A stretch of 64,000 nucleotides of DNA from Microbulbifer hainanensis. GTDB taxonomy: Bacteria > Pseudomonadota > Gammaproteobacteria > Pseudomonadales > Cellvibrionaceae. The notes below the pieces were generated by a model. It saw only the letters and a list, made by a program, of their open reading frames with translations, was not told the DNA's origin and did no database searches. The stretch lies in assembly GCF_014904735.1 (NCBI RefSeq), contig NZ_JACZCR010000009.1:53189-117188 (forward strand), given 5' to 3'. Positions 45,268-53,515 of this stretch are shown in pieces. How positions within the stretch are numbered: position 1 is the first letter of the stretch; each line of letters starts with the position of its first letter. The translations under genes and the position numbers were made by a program.

Positions 45268-45346
45268 TACGGGGTCAATCCGTCCAGAGCAAACGTCCCC
45301 TCCCAAACTGGATTAACACCGCAGTGATTTTTTCACTTGGCGGTAC

Positions 45347-45370
45347 TTGCCCGGATAGCACTCCGGGCAA
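45347..45370 (+). other. Perfect 9-bp inverted repeat before the DUF411 gene
   Basis: TTGCCCGGA (45347-45355) and TCCGGGCAA (45362-45370) flank six bases. No T-run follows. It could be a weak terminator, an mRNA hairpin or an operator for the genes after it. Confidence 0.4.
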
Positions 45371-45425
45371 CGACGGCGATCAACTACGCCCAGACAATCT
45401 GCCCATACCTCTTGAGAGAACAGAC

Positions 45426-45962
45426 ATGACCATCAAGTCCATGACCTCTGCCCTGGTTGCGCTCGCCCTGCTGGCCCTGACCGCCTGCGCGGACGCGGAA
45501 CCCGGCAGCCCGAAATTGCAAAGTGACGCGGCACAAACTGCCGGCGCCACTGACGACACATCCGCCATCGAACTGACCACCTTCAAGAGCGCCACCTGCG
45601 GCTGCTGCAAAGCATGGGTGGACCACGCGCGCGACAACGGCTTTAACGTCACCGCCCACAATGTGGACGACCTGAATGGCGTCAAGAATCGCTATGAAAT
45701 AGATCCCCGCCATCAGTCCTGCCACACCAGCGTGTCGCCCGAGGGCTATGTGTTCGAGGGACACGTTCCGGCCAAACTCATCCGCCAGTTCCTGCAGAAA
45801 CCACCGGCCGGCGCCCGGGGCCTCGCCGTGCCGGCCATGCCGCTGGGAAGCCCGGGTATGGAAGTAGCCGATCGTTTTACCCCCTATAACGTCATGCTGC
45901 TGAATCGCGACGGCAGCGAGAGCGTCTATGCGCGCATAGAAACTATCGAACAACAGCACTGA
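45426..45962 (+). CDS. DUF411 metal-binding lipoprotein
   Basis: A 178-residue lipoprotein. The signal sequence ends ALLALTAC, giving a lipidated cysteine, and is followed by a linker and the DUF411 domain. The domain starts ELTTFKSATCGCCKAWVDH (a CxCC metal or redox motif), continues with RHQSCHTSVSPEGYVFEGHVPA, and ends LAVPAMPLGSPGME. DUF411 proteins are common in copper and arsenic resistance loci and are thought to carry or sense copper. The ATG at 45426 is supported by the signal. The multicopper oxidase gene starts 7 bases after its stop, so they are co-transcribed. Confidence 0.88.
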   Translation: MTIKSMTSALVALALLALTACADAEPGSPKLQSDAAQTAGATDDTSAIELTTFKSATCGCCKAWVDHARDNGFNVTAHNVDDLNGVKNRYEIDPRHQSCHTSVSPEGYVFEGHVPAKLIRQFLQKPPAGARGLAVPAMPLGSPGMEVADRFTPYNVMLLNRDGSESVYARIETIEQQH

Positions 45963-45969
45963 GGTTCCG

Positions 45970-48018
45970 ATGAAAAAAAGATACGGCCCCCAATTTGAAC
46001 TGCCGCAACTGTCCCGGCGGCAATTCGTCACCGGCATGGCCGCCGGCGCCGCACTGCTGGGCATGCCCGCGGGACTGGCCGCCAGCACGCCGCGCGCCGG
46101 CGCGGCGCCGCAGACACTGCGCGGCAACCAGTTTGACCTGAATATCGGCTACCTGCCTGTCAATTACACCGGCCGCGAGCGCACTGCGGTCGCGGTAAAT
46201 GGCAGCGTGCCCGGCCCGGTACTGCGCTGGAAGGAAGGGCAGACGGTCACGCTGAACGTCACCAACCACCTGGCCCACGACACCTCGATTCACTGGCACG
46301 GCATCATCCTACCGAGCAATATGGACGGCGTGCCCGGACTCAGCTTTAACGGCATCAAGCCGGGGGAGACTTTCACTTACCAGTTCCAGGTGAATCAGAG
46401 CGGCACCTACTGGTATCACAGCCATTCAGACTTCCAGGAGCAGCAGGGCCTGTACGGCAGCATCGTGATCGACCCGGCCGATGCCGATCCGGTGGCCTAC
46501 GACCGCGATTACATTGTGCTGCTGTCCGACTGGAGTGACGAATCACCCCACGACATCTACGCCAAGCTGAAAAAAGAGGGCCACTATTACAATCGCCGCC
46601 GGCGCACCGCCGGTGACCTGTGGCGCGAAATCAAGGCAAAGGGGGTAGCGGCGACCTGGCGCGACCGCGAGATGTGGAACGAGATGCGCATGTCGGATCG
46701 CGATATCTCCGATGTGACCGGATACACCTACACCTTCCTGATGAACGGCCAATCGCCGGACGCCAACTGGACCGCGCTGTTCCGCAAGGGCGAGAAAGTG
46801 CGTCTGCGCTTTATCAACAGCTCGGCCATGTCCATTTTTGACATCCGCATCCCGGGGCTGAAGCTGACCGTGGTGGCAGCCGACGGCCAGAATATCGAGC
46901 CCGTCACGGTGGACGAATTCCGTATCGGCGTGGCCGAAACCTACGATGTGATCGTCGAGCCGGACGGCGACAGCGCCTACACCCTGTTTGCGCAGACTAT
47001 CGACCGCAGCGGCTTTGCCCGCGGTACCCTCACCTCGGAGCCGGGACTGCGTGCCGACGTGCCACCGATGGACTACGCCCCGGTGCTGACGCATCGCGAC
47101 ATGGGTATGGGCCACGGCTCAATGCAGGGTATGAGCGGCATGGGCGGTATGGGCGGTATGGCCGGTATGGCCGGTATGGATCATAGCCAGCACGACATGG
47201 GCGGCATGGACCACAGCCAGCACGATATGGGCGGCATGGACCACAGCCAGCACGACATGGGCGGCATGGATCACAGCCAGCACGACATGGGTGGCATGGA
47301 TCACAGCCAGCACGACATGGGCGGTATGGATCACAGTCAGCACGACATGGGTGGCATGGACCACAGTCAGCACGACATGGGTGGCAGCGCGCAGGGTTAC
47401 AGCATGCATGGCGGACGCCCGGAGCTGGGCGGTATGCAGGGCGTCTGGTTTACCAACAACCTCGGCCGCGCCGGTCACGGCAGCAACAGCCCCATCGTGC
47501 ACCTGCCCAGCGAATATGGCTACGGCGTGGATATGCGCTCTTCGATGCCGATGAATGGCCTGCACGACCCCGGCATCGGCCTGCGCGATCACCAGGAACG
47601 CTACGGTCGCCGCGTGCTGACCTACGCCGACATCCGCAACCTGACCCCCACCATCGACCGGCGCGAGCCGACCCGCGAGTTGCAGCTGCACCTGACTGGG
47701 AATATGGAGCGCTACATGTGGTCCATGGATGGCATCAAGTTCAGTGACGCCGAACCGCTGATGTTGAAATACGGTGAGCGCATCCGCGTTACCCTGGTCA
47801 ACGACACCATGATGACCCACCCGATCCACCTGCACGGCATGTGGAGCGAGTTGGAGACCGGTGATGCGGAGTACATCCCGCGCAAGCACACCATCATCGT
47901 GCAGCCCGGCTCCAAGGTCAGCTATCTGGTGACCGCCGATGCCCTCGGCCGCTGGGCCTATCACTGTCACCTGCTGTATCACATGCCGGGCATGTTTCGC
48001 GAAGTGCGCGTCGTGTAG
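45970..48018 (+). CDS. copA: Copper-resistance multicopper oxidase CopA (PcoA type)
   Basis: A 682-residue Tat-exported multicopper oxidase. The N terminus has the twin-arginine motif SRRQFV. Copper sites are visible in order: H108-W-H110-G, a YHSHSDFQ site, H617-P-I-H620-L-H622-G, and H665-C666-H667-x3-H671-x3-M675, which makes the type 1 and trinuclear sites. It oxidises Cu(I) to Cu(II) in the periplasm. Residues 403-472 are seven copies of a ten-residue Met/His repeat (MDHSQHDMGG) that should load copper. GAGGTT lies ahead of the ATG. CopB, CopC and CopD genes follow, as in classical cop/pco operons. Confidence 0.96.
   Translation: MKKRYGPQFELPQLSRRQFVTGMAAGAALLGMPAGLAASTPRAGAAPQTLRGNQFDLNIGYLPVNYTGRERTAVAVNGSVPGPVLRWKEGQTVTLNVTNHLAHDTSIHWHGIILPSNMDGVPGLSFNGIKPGETFTYQFQVNQSGTYWYHSHSDFQEQQGLYGSIVIDPADADPVAYDRDYIVLLSDWSDESPHDIYAKLKKEGHYYNRRRRTAGDLWREIKAKGVAATWRDREMWNEMRMSDRDISDVTGYTYTFLMNGQSPDANWTALFRKGEKVRLRFINSSAMSIFDIRIPGLKLTVVAADGQNIEPVTVDEFRIGVAETYDVIVEPDGDSAYTLFAQTIDRSGFARGTLTSEPGLRADVPPMDYAPVLTHRDMGMGHGSMQGMSGMGGMGGMAGMAGMDHSQHDMGGMDHSQHDMGGMDHSQHDMGGMDHSQHDMGGMDHSQHDMGGMDHSQHDMGGMDHSQHDMGGSAQGYSMHGGRPELGGMQGVWFTNNLGRAGHGSNSPIVHLPSEYGYGVDMRSSMPMNGLHDPGIGLRDHQERYGRRVLTYADIRNLTPTIDRREPTRELQLHLTGNMERYMWSMDGIKFSDAEPLMLKYGERIRVTLVNDTMMTHPIHLHGMWSELETGDAEYIPRKHTIIVQPGSKVSYLVTADALGRWAYHCHLLYHMPGMFREVRVV
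47176..47385 (+). repeat. Seven 30-bp tandem repeats inside copA
   Basis: Seven in-phase copies of a 30-base unit that encodes MDHSQHDMGG, differing only at a few third positions (GGC/GGT, GAT/GAC). Such an array can change copy number by slippage or recombination and so alter the number of copper ligands. Confidence 0.95.
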
Positions 48019-48176
48019 GCCTGCAAAACTGCTGCGCTCGGCATCTTGGCTGCCGGCGGTGCTCGAGATCCTCACGTGCAAAAAGCACGCTCCGGTCTCT
48101 CCGCGCCGGCGGCAACCAATCTGCCATCGCTCACGACGTTTTTCAGGCTTACACAACAGATTCAGGAAATCTAAAT

Positions 48177-48995
48177 ATGAAAACACTATTAATTTTTTGT
48201 GCCGCACTCACTGCAAGTGCAGCTGTGGCCCAGGAGGGCATGTCGCAGCACGAGCACGGCACACAGATGGAATCCGTTCCGGTCGCGCCGGTGGATTCCT
48301 ATCCGGCACAACGGGGCGAAACAAAAAACCTGGAGCACGCGCCGGATTCCCCGGACCACGTGATGGATCACGACCGCCCGCTGACCATGGTCAAGATCGA
48401 TCAACTGGAAGCGCGCGAGGAGAACGGCGGCGCACTGAAAGGCGACTTGTGGTACGGCGGTGATCGCAACAAACTGTGGCTGAAAAGCGAATGGGAACGG
48501 AACGACGGCGACACCGAGAAAGCCGAACTCCAGGCCCTCTACAGTCGCGCCATCGCGCCTTACTGGGATCTGCAGATGGGCGTGCGCCACGACTTCGAAG
48601 CGGAGAGTGACAGCCGCAACTGGGGTGTAATCGGTTTCAACGGCCTGGCCCCCTACTTCTTCGAAGTGGACTCGGCATTGTTTATTGGTGAAGACGGCGA
48701 CACCGCTCTGCGTTTGGAAGCGGAGTACGAGCTGCTGTTCACCCAGCAGTGGATCCTGACACCTGAAGTCGAGGCGGATTTTTTCGGCCAAAACGATCGT
48801 GAAACTGGCACCGGTTCCGGGCTGTCCAATGTCGAGTTGGGCCTGCGCCTGCGCTATGAATTCACGCCGCAATTTGCGCCCTACTTCGGTGTGCACTACG
48901 AGAAGAAATACGGCAATGCGGCCGATTTCGCCCGCGATGAGGGAGAGTCGGCCAGCGAGACGACCTGGGTGATCGGCTTGCGCACCTGGTTCTGA
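48177..48995 (+). CDS. copB: Copper-resistance outer-membrane protein CopB
   Basis: A 272-residue outer-membrane protein of the CopB/PcoB family. The signal peptide (ending AVAQ) is followed by a short Met/His segment (GMSQHEHGTQM, later HVMDHDRPLTMVK). The barrel then begins VKIDQLEAREE and contains GDLWYGGDRNKLWLKSE and YWDLQMGVRHDF, ending WVIGLRTWF. The Met-rich leader is shorter than in many relatives. It is thought to bind or move copper at the outer membrane beside CopA. CAGGAAA precedes the ATG. A 158-base gap after copA holds a small hairpin (CGTGC 48075-48079 with GCACG 48085-48089) that may set relative expression. Confidence 0.93.
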   Translation: MKTLLIFCAALTASAAVAQEGMSQHEHGTQMESVPVAPVDSYPAQRGETKNLEHAPDSPDHVMDHDRPLTMVKIDQLEAREENGGALKGDLWYGGDRNKLWLKSEWERNDGDTEKAELQALYSRAIAPYWDLQMGVRHDFEAESDSRNWGVIGFNGLAPYFFEVDSALFIGEDGDTALRLEAEYELLFTQQWILTPEVEADFFGQNDRETGTGSGLSNVELGLRLRYEFTPQFAPYFGVHYEKKYGNAADFARDEGESASETTWVIGLRTWF

Positions 48996-49075
48996 CCACT
49001 GGTTTTGTTTACCCGGTACCCCTCGGGTTGCCGGGTATCAATCACTCGGAAAATTTAAAAAATGAGGAAGGAAAC

Positions 49076-49438
49076 ATGTTCAAGAAATCACTGATCAAGA
49101 TCCTGGCACTGAGCACCCTGCTCTTCAGCGCCGCCTTGTCTGCACACACTCACCTGGAAAGTTCCGCGCCCGCCGATGGTGCACAGCTCAGCCAATCCCC
49201 GGAAGCGCTGCAACTGCACTTTTCCAAGGCCGTGCGTCTGATGCACGTATCGCTGGAAGAAAAAAGCGCAGGCCAGGTAAAACTTGCCTTTATGCCTGGC
49301 GCCGTGGCGGAAAAGGATATCAGCCTGCCACTGCCGGCACTGGAGGCAGGGGAATACACGGTATCCTGGGTCACCTTGGGCGGCGACGGCCACAAGATGT
49401 CCGGGAAATTTTCCTTCAAGCTCAGCACGGAAAAATAA
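49076..49438 (+). CDS. copC: Periplasmic copper-binding protein CopC
   Basis: A 120-residue periplasmic copper carrier. Signal cleavage after A23 would leave H24 at the N terminus (HTHLESSAP), the residue that starts the Cu(II) site of CopC. The body has the usual GAQLSQSPEALQLHFSKAV, and the C-terminal part holds the second Cu(II) ligands in GDGHKMSGKFSF. The middle methionine-rich Cu(I) loop of some CopC proteins is not evident, so this may be the Cu(II)-only type. GAGGAAGG lies before the ATG at 49076. copD follows 3 bases after the stop, so the two act as a unit. Confidence 0.92.
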   Translation: MFKKSLIKILALSTLLFSAALSAHTHLESSAPADGAQLSQSPEALQLHFSKAVRLMHVSLEEKSAGQVKLAFMPGAVAEKDISLPLPALEAGEYTVSWVTLGGDGHKMSGKFSFKLSTEK

Positions 49439-49441
49439 ACC

Positions 49442-50293
49442 GTGTGGGAAACAGCCTTCGCACTGAGTAAATGGCTACTCTACGGCGCCCTTTCTGCAGC
49501 CATCGGCGGTACCGCTACGGTGCAGCTGTGGATCCCGAGTGGCGATGTTGCGAACCAGGTAAAGCGCTATCTGTTGCCCGGCTGTATCGCCGGGCTGCTG
49601 CTCAGCGCGATAGGGCTATTTATCCAGGTCGGCGCCTTTGCAGAGTCCGGTCTAAGCGGAATGTTTGATCCCGTTTATCTTTCTATCCTGTGGCAATCCC
49701 CGGCAGGCAGTGTGGCGCTGACTCAGTCCCTTGGCTTTGTCGCTGCAGGCCTGGCTGCACTCTTGCTGCTGCGGCGGCAGCGGCGCTCCGCTGCGGTCCT
49801 ATGGCTGCTAGCAGCGACTCTTCTGTTGCTGCCATTCGGCTGGCGCGGCCACACCGCCGAGGCGTCTCCGCTTCTGGGCCCGGCACTGTCGCTGCATGCT
49901 GGTATTGCCGCCCTGTGGATCGGCGCCCTCTATCCGCTATGGTGTCTCAACCGCAACGGCGAACCGCGCCAGATCCGCCACGGCATGGAGCAGTTCGGTC
50001 GCCTGGCAGCTTGGCTGGTGGCATTGCTGGTTTTCTGCGGCGCCTGGATTCTGTATGCACTGCTCGGAAGCTTTGCCCCACTGGTACAGAGCAGTTACGG
50101 TCTGGCGCTTTGCGTAAAATTGCTGTTGGTCGGTGTGCTGTTGCTACTGGCCGCGCAAAACAAGTGGCGGCTGGTACCACAGCTGCCAGCGACCACTGCC
50201 AGGCTTTCGCGCAGTATCCGCGCAGAGATACTGCTCGGCGCGATCATATTGCTGCTCACCGCGCTGCTCTCGACGCTGATGGGCCCTGAATAA
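49442..50293 (+). CDS. copD: Copper-resistance inner-membrane protein CopD
   Basis: A 283-residue inner-membrane protein with about eight hydrophobic helices and the CopD/PcoD features: an SKWLLYGALSAAIGG start, RGHTAEASPLLGPALSLHAGIAALWIGALYPL with conserved histidines in the middle, and a C-terminal LLLVGVLLLLAAQNKWRLVP segment. It is expected to pass copper across the inner membrane, working with CopC. The start is a GTG at 49442, three bases after the copC stop, so translation is probably coupled. It is the last gene of the plus-strand copper island. Confidence 0.92.
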   Translation: MWETAFALSKWLLYGALSAAIGGTATVQLWIPSGDVANQVKRYLLPGCIAGLLLSAIGLFIQVGAFAESGLSGMFDPVYLSILWQSPAGSVALTQSLGFVAAGLAALLLLRRQRRSAAVLWLLAATLLLLPFGWRGHTAEASPLLGPALSLHAGIAALWIGALYPLWCLNRNGEPRQIRHGMEQFGRLAAWLVALLVFCGAWILYALLGSFAPLVQSSYGLALCVKLLLVGVLLLLAAQNKWRLVPQLPATTARLSRSIRAEILLGAIILLLTALLSTLMGPE

Positions 50294-50401
50294 TCCGCCC
50301 GAAATCTCCCGTGAGGTGGACCAGCCGGCGCAGTCACCTGGCTGACCGGGCTGCGGAGCCTGTTTAGACAGGAAATTCGCGAAGTTGCGCTATCGGGATT
50401 G

Positions 50402-50421
50402 CCCCGGCCGCCTGGCCGGGG
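50402..50421. terminator. GC-rich hairpin after the copper island
   Basis: CCCCGGCC (50402-50409) and GGCCGGGG (50414-50421) form a perfect 8-base stem with a four-base loop between the convergent copD and SDR genes. No T-run. Confidence 0.4.
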
Positions 50422-50431
50422 TGAAAACAGT

Positions 50432-51253
50432 TCACTTGACGAAGGACATGATCGCGCGATCGAAAATCCGGTCACTGAACCAGCGGCGAATAAACAGCAT
50501 TATTCCGGCGTATTTTCCGCCGGCGTAGCGGGTTTTCGGGCGGCGCGCACGCACAGCCTTCACCACCAGATCGGTAATCACACTGGGGGCAGATAAATTG
50601 CCGCTTGCGAAGTTATTTTTTGTGGCCTGCTCGAGTTTATTGGCAATAAATCCGTAGGGCCCGGAACCGGAACGCTCCATCATCGGCCCCATCAACACGT
50701 CGCTGAACTCCGTCGCGATGGCACCGGGCTCGACCACCACCACATCGATACCAAACTGCTGCACCTCGATACGCAGGCAGTCGGACCAGCCTTCCAGCGC
50801 ATGCTTGGTGGCGTGATACCAGGCACCCAGCGGCGAATAGATCTTGCCGCCAATCGAAGAGATATTGATGATCTTGCCGGCGCGCTGCTCGCGCATATGC
50901 GGCAGCACCAGCTGGGTCAGGCGTGCGAGACCGAACAGGTTCACCTCGAACTGGTAGCGAGCATCGTCGATTGTGGTGTCCTCCACAGCGCCGTACATGC
51001 CGAAGCCGGCATTGTTGACCAGCACATCGACACCACCGTGCTCGCGCTCAATCTGTGCCACCACTGCCTCGATATCCGCCGACAGAGTAATGTCCATACA
51101 CAGGGGAATGATGCCCTCGGCTTCGAGGTCGCGCATATTTTCCAGGCGGCGCGCCGCCGCATAGACCACCATGCCCTGCCTGGCCAGGGCCCGGGCGAAA
51201 TCCTTACCCATGCCGGAGGATGCGCCGGTCACCAGTACTATCTGCTTTTTCAT
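50432..51253 (-). CDS. Short-chain dehydrogenase/reductase
   Basis: A 273-residue classical SDR. The cofactor motif is TGASSGMG (9-16), followed by NNAGFG near 80 and the catalytic Ser in ISSIGGK with Y146-x3-K150 (WYHATKHALEG). Such enzymes use NAD(P)(H) to reduce or oxidise alcohols and ketones; the substrate is not readable. The C-terminal segment has a basic end (RRPKTRYAGGKYAGIMLFIRR) that may touch a membrane. The ATG at 51253 is preferred over the GTG two codons before it. It lies 43 bases downstream of the MBL-fold gene on the same strand, so both may be controlled by the TetR regulator. Confidence 0.9.
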   Translation of the reverse strand: MKKQIVLVTGASSGMGKDFARALARQGMVVYAAARRLENMRDLEAEGIIPLCMDITLSADIEAVVAQIEREHGGVDVLVNNAGFGMYGAVEDTTIDDARYQFEVNLFGLARLTQLVLPHMREQRAGKIINISSIGGKIYSPLGAWYHATKHALEGWSDCLRIEVQQFGIDVVVVEPGAIATEFSDVLMGPMMERSGSGPYGFIANKLEQATKNNFASGNLSAPSVITDLVVKAVRARRPKTRYAGGKYAGIMLFIRRWFSDRIFDRAIMSFVK

Positions 51254-51295
51254 CGTCACTACCAGTTACTCAATACCAAAATTTTCAGTGCCCGG

Positions 51296-52372
51296 TTAAA
51301 GGTCAGTCGCCAGCTGCACCTCGCCGCTGACCACCGCATCGCGCCACCAGGCTTCAGTTTCATTCGGGGCATTGACCTGCAGCGGGGCGCCGATGATCGG
51401 CGTCACCAGTCGCACGCCCTGCCGCTCGGCAGCGATGGCGGCGCGCTCCAGCGGCTCGTACCAGTCGTGCAGGGCCAGGTCGAAGGTGCTGTTGTGAATC
51501 GGCAGCATCACCTCACCGCGCAGGTCGATGTGCGCCTGCACACTCTCCTCCGGCAACATGTGAATTTGGCTCCACAGGCGGTTGTAGGCACCGGTCTCGA
51601 TCAGGGTCAGGTCGAAGGGGCCGAGGCGCTCGCCGATTTCACGGAAGCCGCCGAAATATCCGCTGTCGCCGCTGAAGAAAATCCGCGCGTCGCGGCTTTC
51701 AATGGCCCAGCCGGCCCACAGGGTTTCGTCGCGATCCGTCAGGCCGCGACCGGAAAAGTGCTGCGCCGGTGTCGCGGTGAATTGGAGACCGTCGACCGAC
51801 ACCGACTGCCACCAGTCCAGCTCGGTGATCTTGTCCGCGGCGATACCCCAGCGGCGCAGGTGATTGCCAACCCCGAGCGGTGCTACATAGCGGCCGACCT
51901 TGTGATCCAGGGCCAGCACACTGGCCTTGTCCAGGTGGTCGTAGTGGTCGTGGCTGATGACGACGGTTGCGATCTGCGGCAACGCCTCCAGTTCGAACGG
52001 CAGCGGGTGGAAACGCTTGGGCCCCATCCACTGCACCGGCGAGGCGCGCTCACTGAATACCGGGTCAGTCAGTACATACTGACCGTCCAGGCGCATCAGC
52101 ACCGAGGAGTGCCCCAGCCGGTAGACGGTCGCCACGCCGGAGGCGTCGGCCAGCTCCGCCGCGGGAATAAACCGCAGCGGCAGCGGCTGCTCGGGAACCG
52201 GCGCCGCGCGCTCGGCGCGGACGTAGGCCTTGACCATATCGAGGATCTTGCCCGGCGGGTTGCGGTACTCGATCTCGGTATTGCGGAATTTTTCGCCCTG
52301 CGCGGCGCGGGCACTGAACAGACTGACAGACACAAGCATTACCCCTGCAATAGCTAACCAGCGACGCTTCAC
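51296..52372 (-). CDS. Secreted metallo-beta-lactamase-fold hydrolase (UlaG/NAPE-PLD-like)
   Basis: A 358-residue exported enzyme. The signal peptide (LAIAGVMLVSVSLFSARA) is followed by the metallo-beta-lactamase fold with the metal motif H131-x-H133-x-D135-H136 (SHDHYDHLD). Then come GDSGYF (metal-bridging Asp) and LPIHNSTFDLALHDWYEP. This is the branch that includes NAPE-PLD-type phosphodiesterases and UlaG lactonases; activity on a lipid phosphodiester or lactone is possible. The GTG at 52372 has AAGGTGAG before it; another GTG three codons upstream is also open. It is divergent from a TetR gene across two operators. Confidence 0.86.
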   Translation of the reverse strand: MKRRWLAIAGVMLVSVSLFSARAAQGEKFRNTEIEYRNPPGKILDMVKAYVRAERAAPVPEQPLPLRFIPAAELADASGVATVYRLGHSSVLMRLDGQYVLTDPVFSERASPVQWMGPKRFHPLPFELEALPQIATVVISHDHYDHLDKASVLALDHKVGRYVAPLGVGNHLRRWGIAADKITELDWWQSVSVDGLQFTATPAQHFSGRGLTDRDETLWAGWAIESRDARIFFSGDSGYFGGFREIGERLGPFDLTLIETGAYNRLWSQIHMLPEESVQAHIDLRGEVMLPIHNSTFDLALHDWYEPLERAAIAAERQGVRLVTPIIGAPLQVNAPNETEAWWRDAVVSGEVQLATDL

Positions 52373-52387
52373 GTTGCTCACCTTAAG

Positions 52388-52408
52388 TACACTACACGGT
52401 GTAGTTTA
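52388..52408. promoter_or_regulatory. Palindromic operator 1 for the TetR regulator
   Basis: TACACTACAC-G-GTGTAGTTTA (52388-52408) is a 21-base palindrome, perfect except for one mirrored pair. It begins 16 bases from the MBL gene start and would block its promoter. Confidence 0.75.
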
Positions 52409-52426
52409 TACACGAAGAGCAAAAAG

Positions 52427-52442
52427 TAAACTACTTAGTGTA
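52427..52442. promoter_or_regulatory. Palindromic operator 2 for the TetR regulator
   Basis: TAAACTAC-TTAGTGTA (52427-52442) repeats the half-sites of operator 1 (TAMACTA and its mirror) without the inner ACGGT. It is 39 bases away, on the tetR side, so it may control the regulator's own promoter. Confidence 0.65.
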
Positions 52443-52501
52443 AAATTGTGCTGAGAGCGGCGCCGCCAATCCCCGCCGCAACCAGACACCCAGAGAACCC
52501 G

Positions 52502-53113
52502 ATGAGCGACAAGAAGCCGACGAGAAGTGAATTGAAACGCCAGGCGATACTGGAGGCGGCCAAGCGCGCCTTTCAGGAGCAGGGGGTGCAGAACACCAGC
52601 ATGGATGAGCTGGCGGCACTGGCACAGGTCTCGAAACGCACCGTGTACAACCACTTCGCCAGCAAGGAAGCGCTGATCATGGAGCTGATCGGCACCCTGT
52701 GGCAGCAGGCGACGCAGACGCCGTCGGGGGCCTACGATTCAGCCGCTGACCTGCAGCCGCAGCTGTGCGCATTGATCGAAGCGGAAATCGCGGTCATCTG
52801 CAGCCGCGAGTATATCGAGCTAAACCGGGTGGCCTTCGACTACTTCTTTCACCGGCCCGAGGCGTTGCGCGAGGAAATGCAGAAGTTCGCCGCCTACGAA
52901 ACCGGCATCAAGCGCTGGATCGTCGCGGCCCGGGCGGACGACCGCCTGCGCGAACTGGAGGTGGAAATCGCCAGCGGCCAGATCCACAGCCTGATCAAGG
53001 GCAGCTGCTTCTGGCCGCAACTGGCCCAGGTGGCACCGATGCTGAATCCGCGTGAACAACATGAACTGGCCGCGCGCACCGCGGCCATGTTCCTGAGTCA
53101 CTATAAAAAATAA
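52502..53113 (+). CDS. TetR/AcrR family transcription repressor
   Basis: A 203-residue TetR-family repressor. The N-terminal helix-turn-helix is classic: RQAILEAAKRAFQEQG, then TSMDELAALAQVSKRTVYNHFASKEAL (residues about 12-60). The C-terminal part (TetR_C type) binds an unknown ligand. It is divergent from the MBL-fold gene with two matching palindromes between them, the usual arrangement for self-control and control of the neighbour. The ATG at 52502 has AGAGAA before it; the frame stays open 18 codons further back but only through the operator side. The ligand may be the substrate of the MBL or SDR enzyme. Confidence 0.92.
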   Translation: MSDKKPTRSELKRQAILEAAKRAFQEQGVQNTSMDELAALAQVSKRTVYNHFASKEALIMELIGTLWQQATQTPSGAYDSAADLQPQLCALIEAEIAVICSREYIELNRVAFDYFFHRPEALREEMQKFAAYETGIKRWIVAARADDRLRELEVEIASGQIHSLIKGSCFWPQLAQVAPMLNPREQHELAARTAAMFLSHYKK

Positions 53114-53146
53114 CCGCAGACAAAATAGTGTTAGGCGCTGCCCGGG

Positions 53147-53515
53147 TTATTCAACCACCAGCGTGCCGCGATACATCTGCATCTGGCAGGTAAACGGATA
53201 TTCCCCCGGCTCCGCCGCCGGGATATGCACTTCGGTGTCGCGGTTAACCGCCAGTTGCGCACTCACTTCCAGGTCCGGAAAGAGTACGTATTCGGCACAG
53301 GGGCTGGCGTCCTCGCGGCGAAAATGTAGCGTGGCTTCGCTCCCCGCGGGCAGGCGGATGCGATCCGGCTCGTAGACACCGTCCTTGACCAGTATCTGCA
53401 ATGTGTCTGAGCCACTGACGGTTTCCGCCGTGTGGCGTTTGGGCCCGAGCCAGAACCACCAGACAATCGCGGCGATCAGCAGCAAGCCAGCCAGGTTTAC
53501 CAGTAGCGTCAGCAT
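53147..53515 (-). CDS. Membrane-anchored cupredoxin-domain protein
   Basis: A 122-residue protein with one N-terminal helix (residues 1-23) and a cupredoxin fold facing the periplasm. Possible copper ligands are C73 in SPCAEY and C110/M112/M114 in FTCQMQMYRG; the fold ends RGTLVVE. The FTCQM ending matches cupredoxins of the plastocyanin/EfeO-like group found after copper ATPases. Its ATG overlaps the ATPase stop (TGATG), so the two are translated together, and it probably receives or delivers copper at the outer face of the pump. The upstream GTG at 53518 is a less likely start. Confidence 0.84.
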   Translation of the reverse strand: MLTLLVNLAGLLLIAAIVWWFWLGPKRHTAETVSGSDTLQILVKDGVYEPDRIRLPAGSEATLHFRREDASPCAEYVLFPDLEVSAQLAVNRDTEVHIPAAEPGEYPFTCQMQMYRGTLVVE

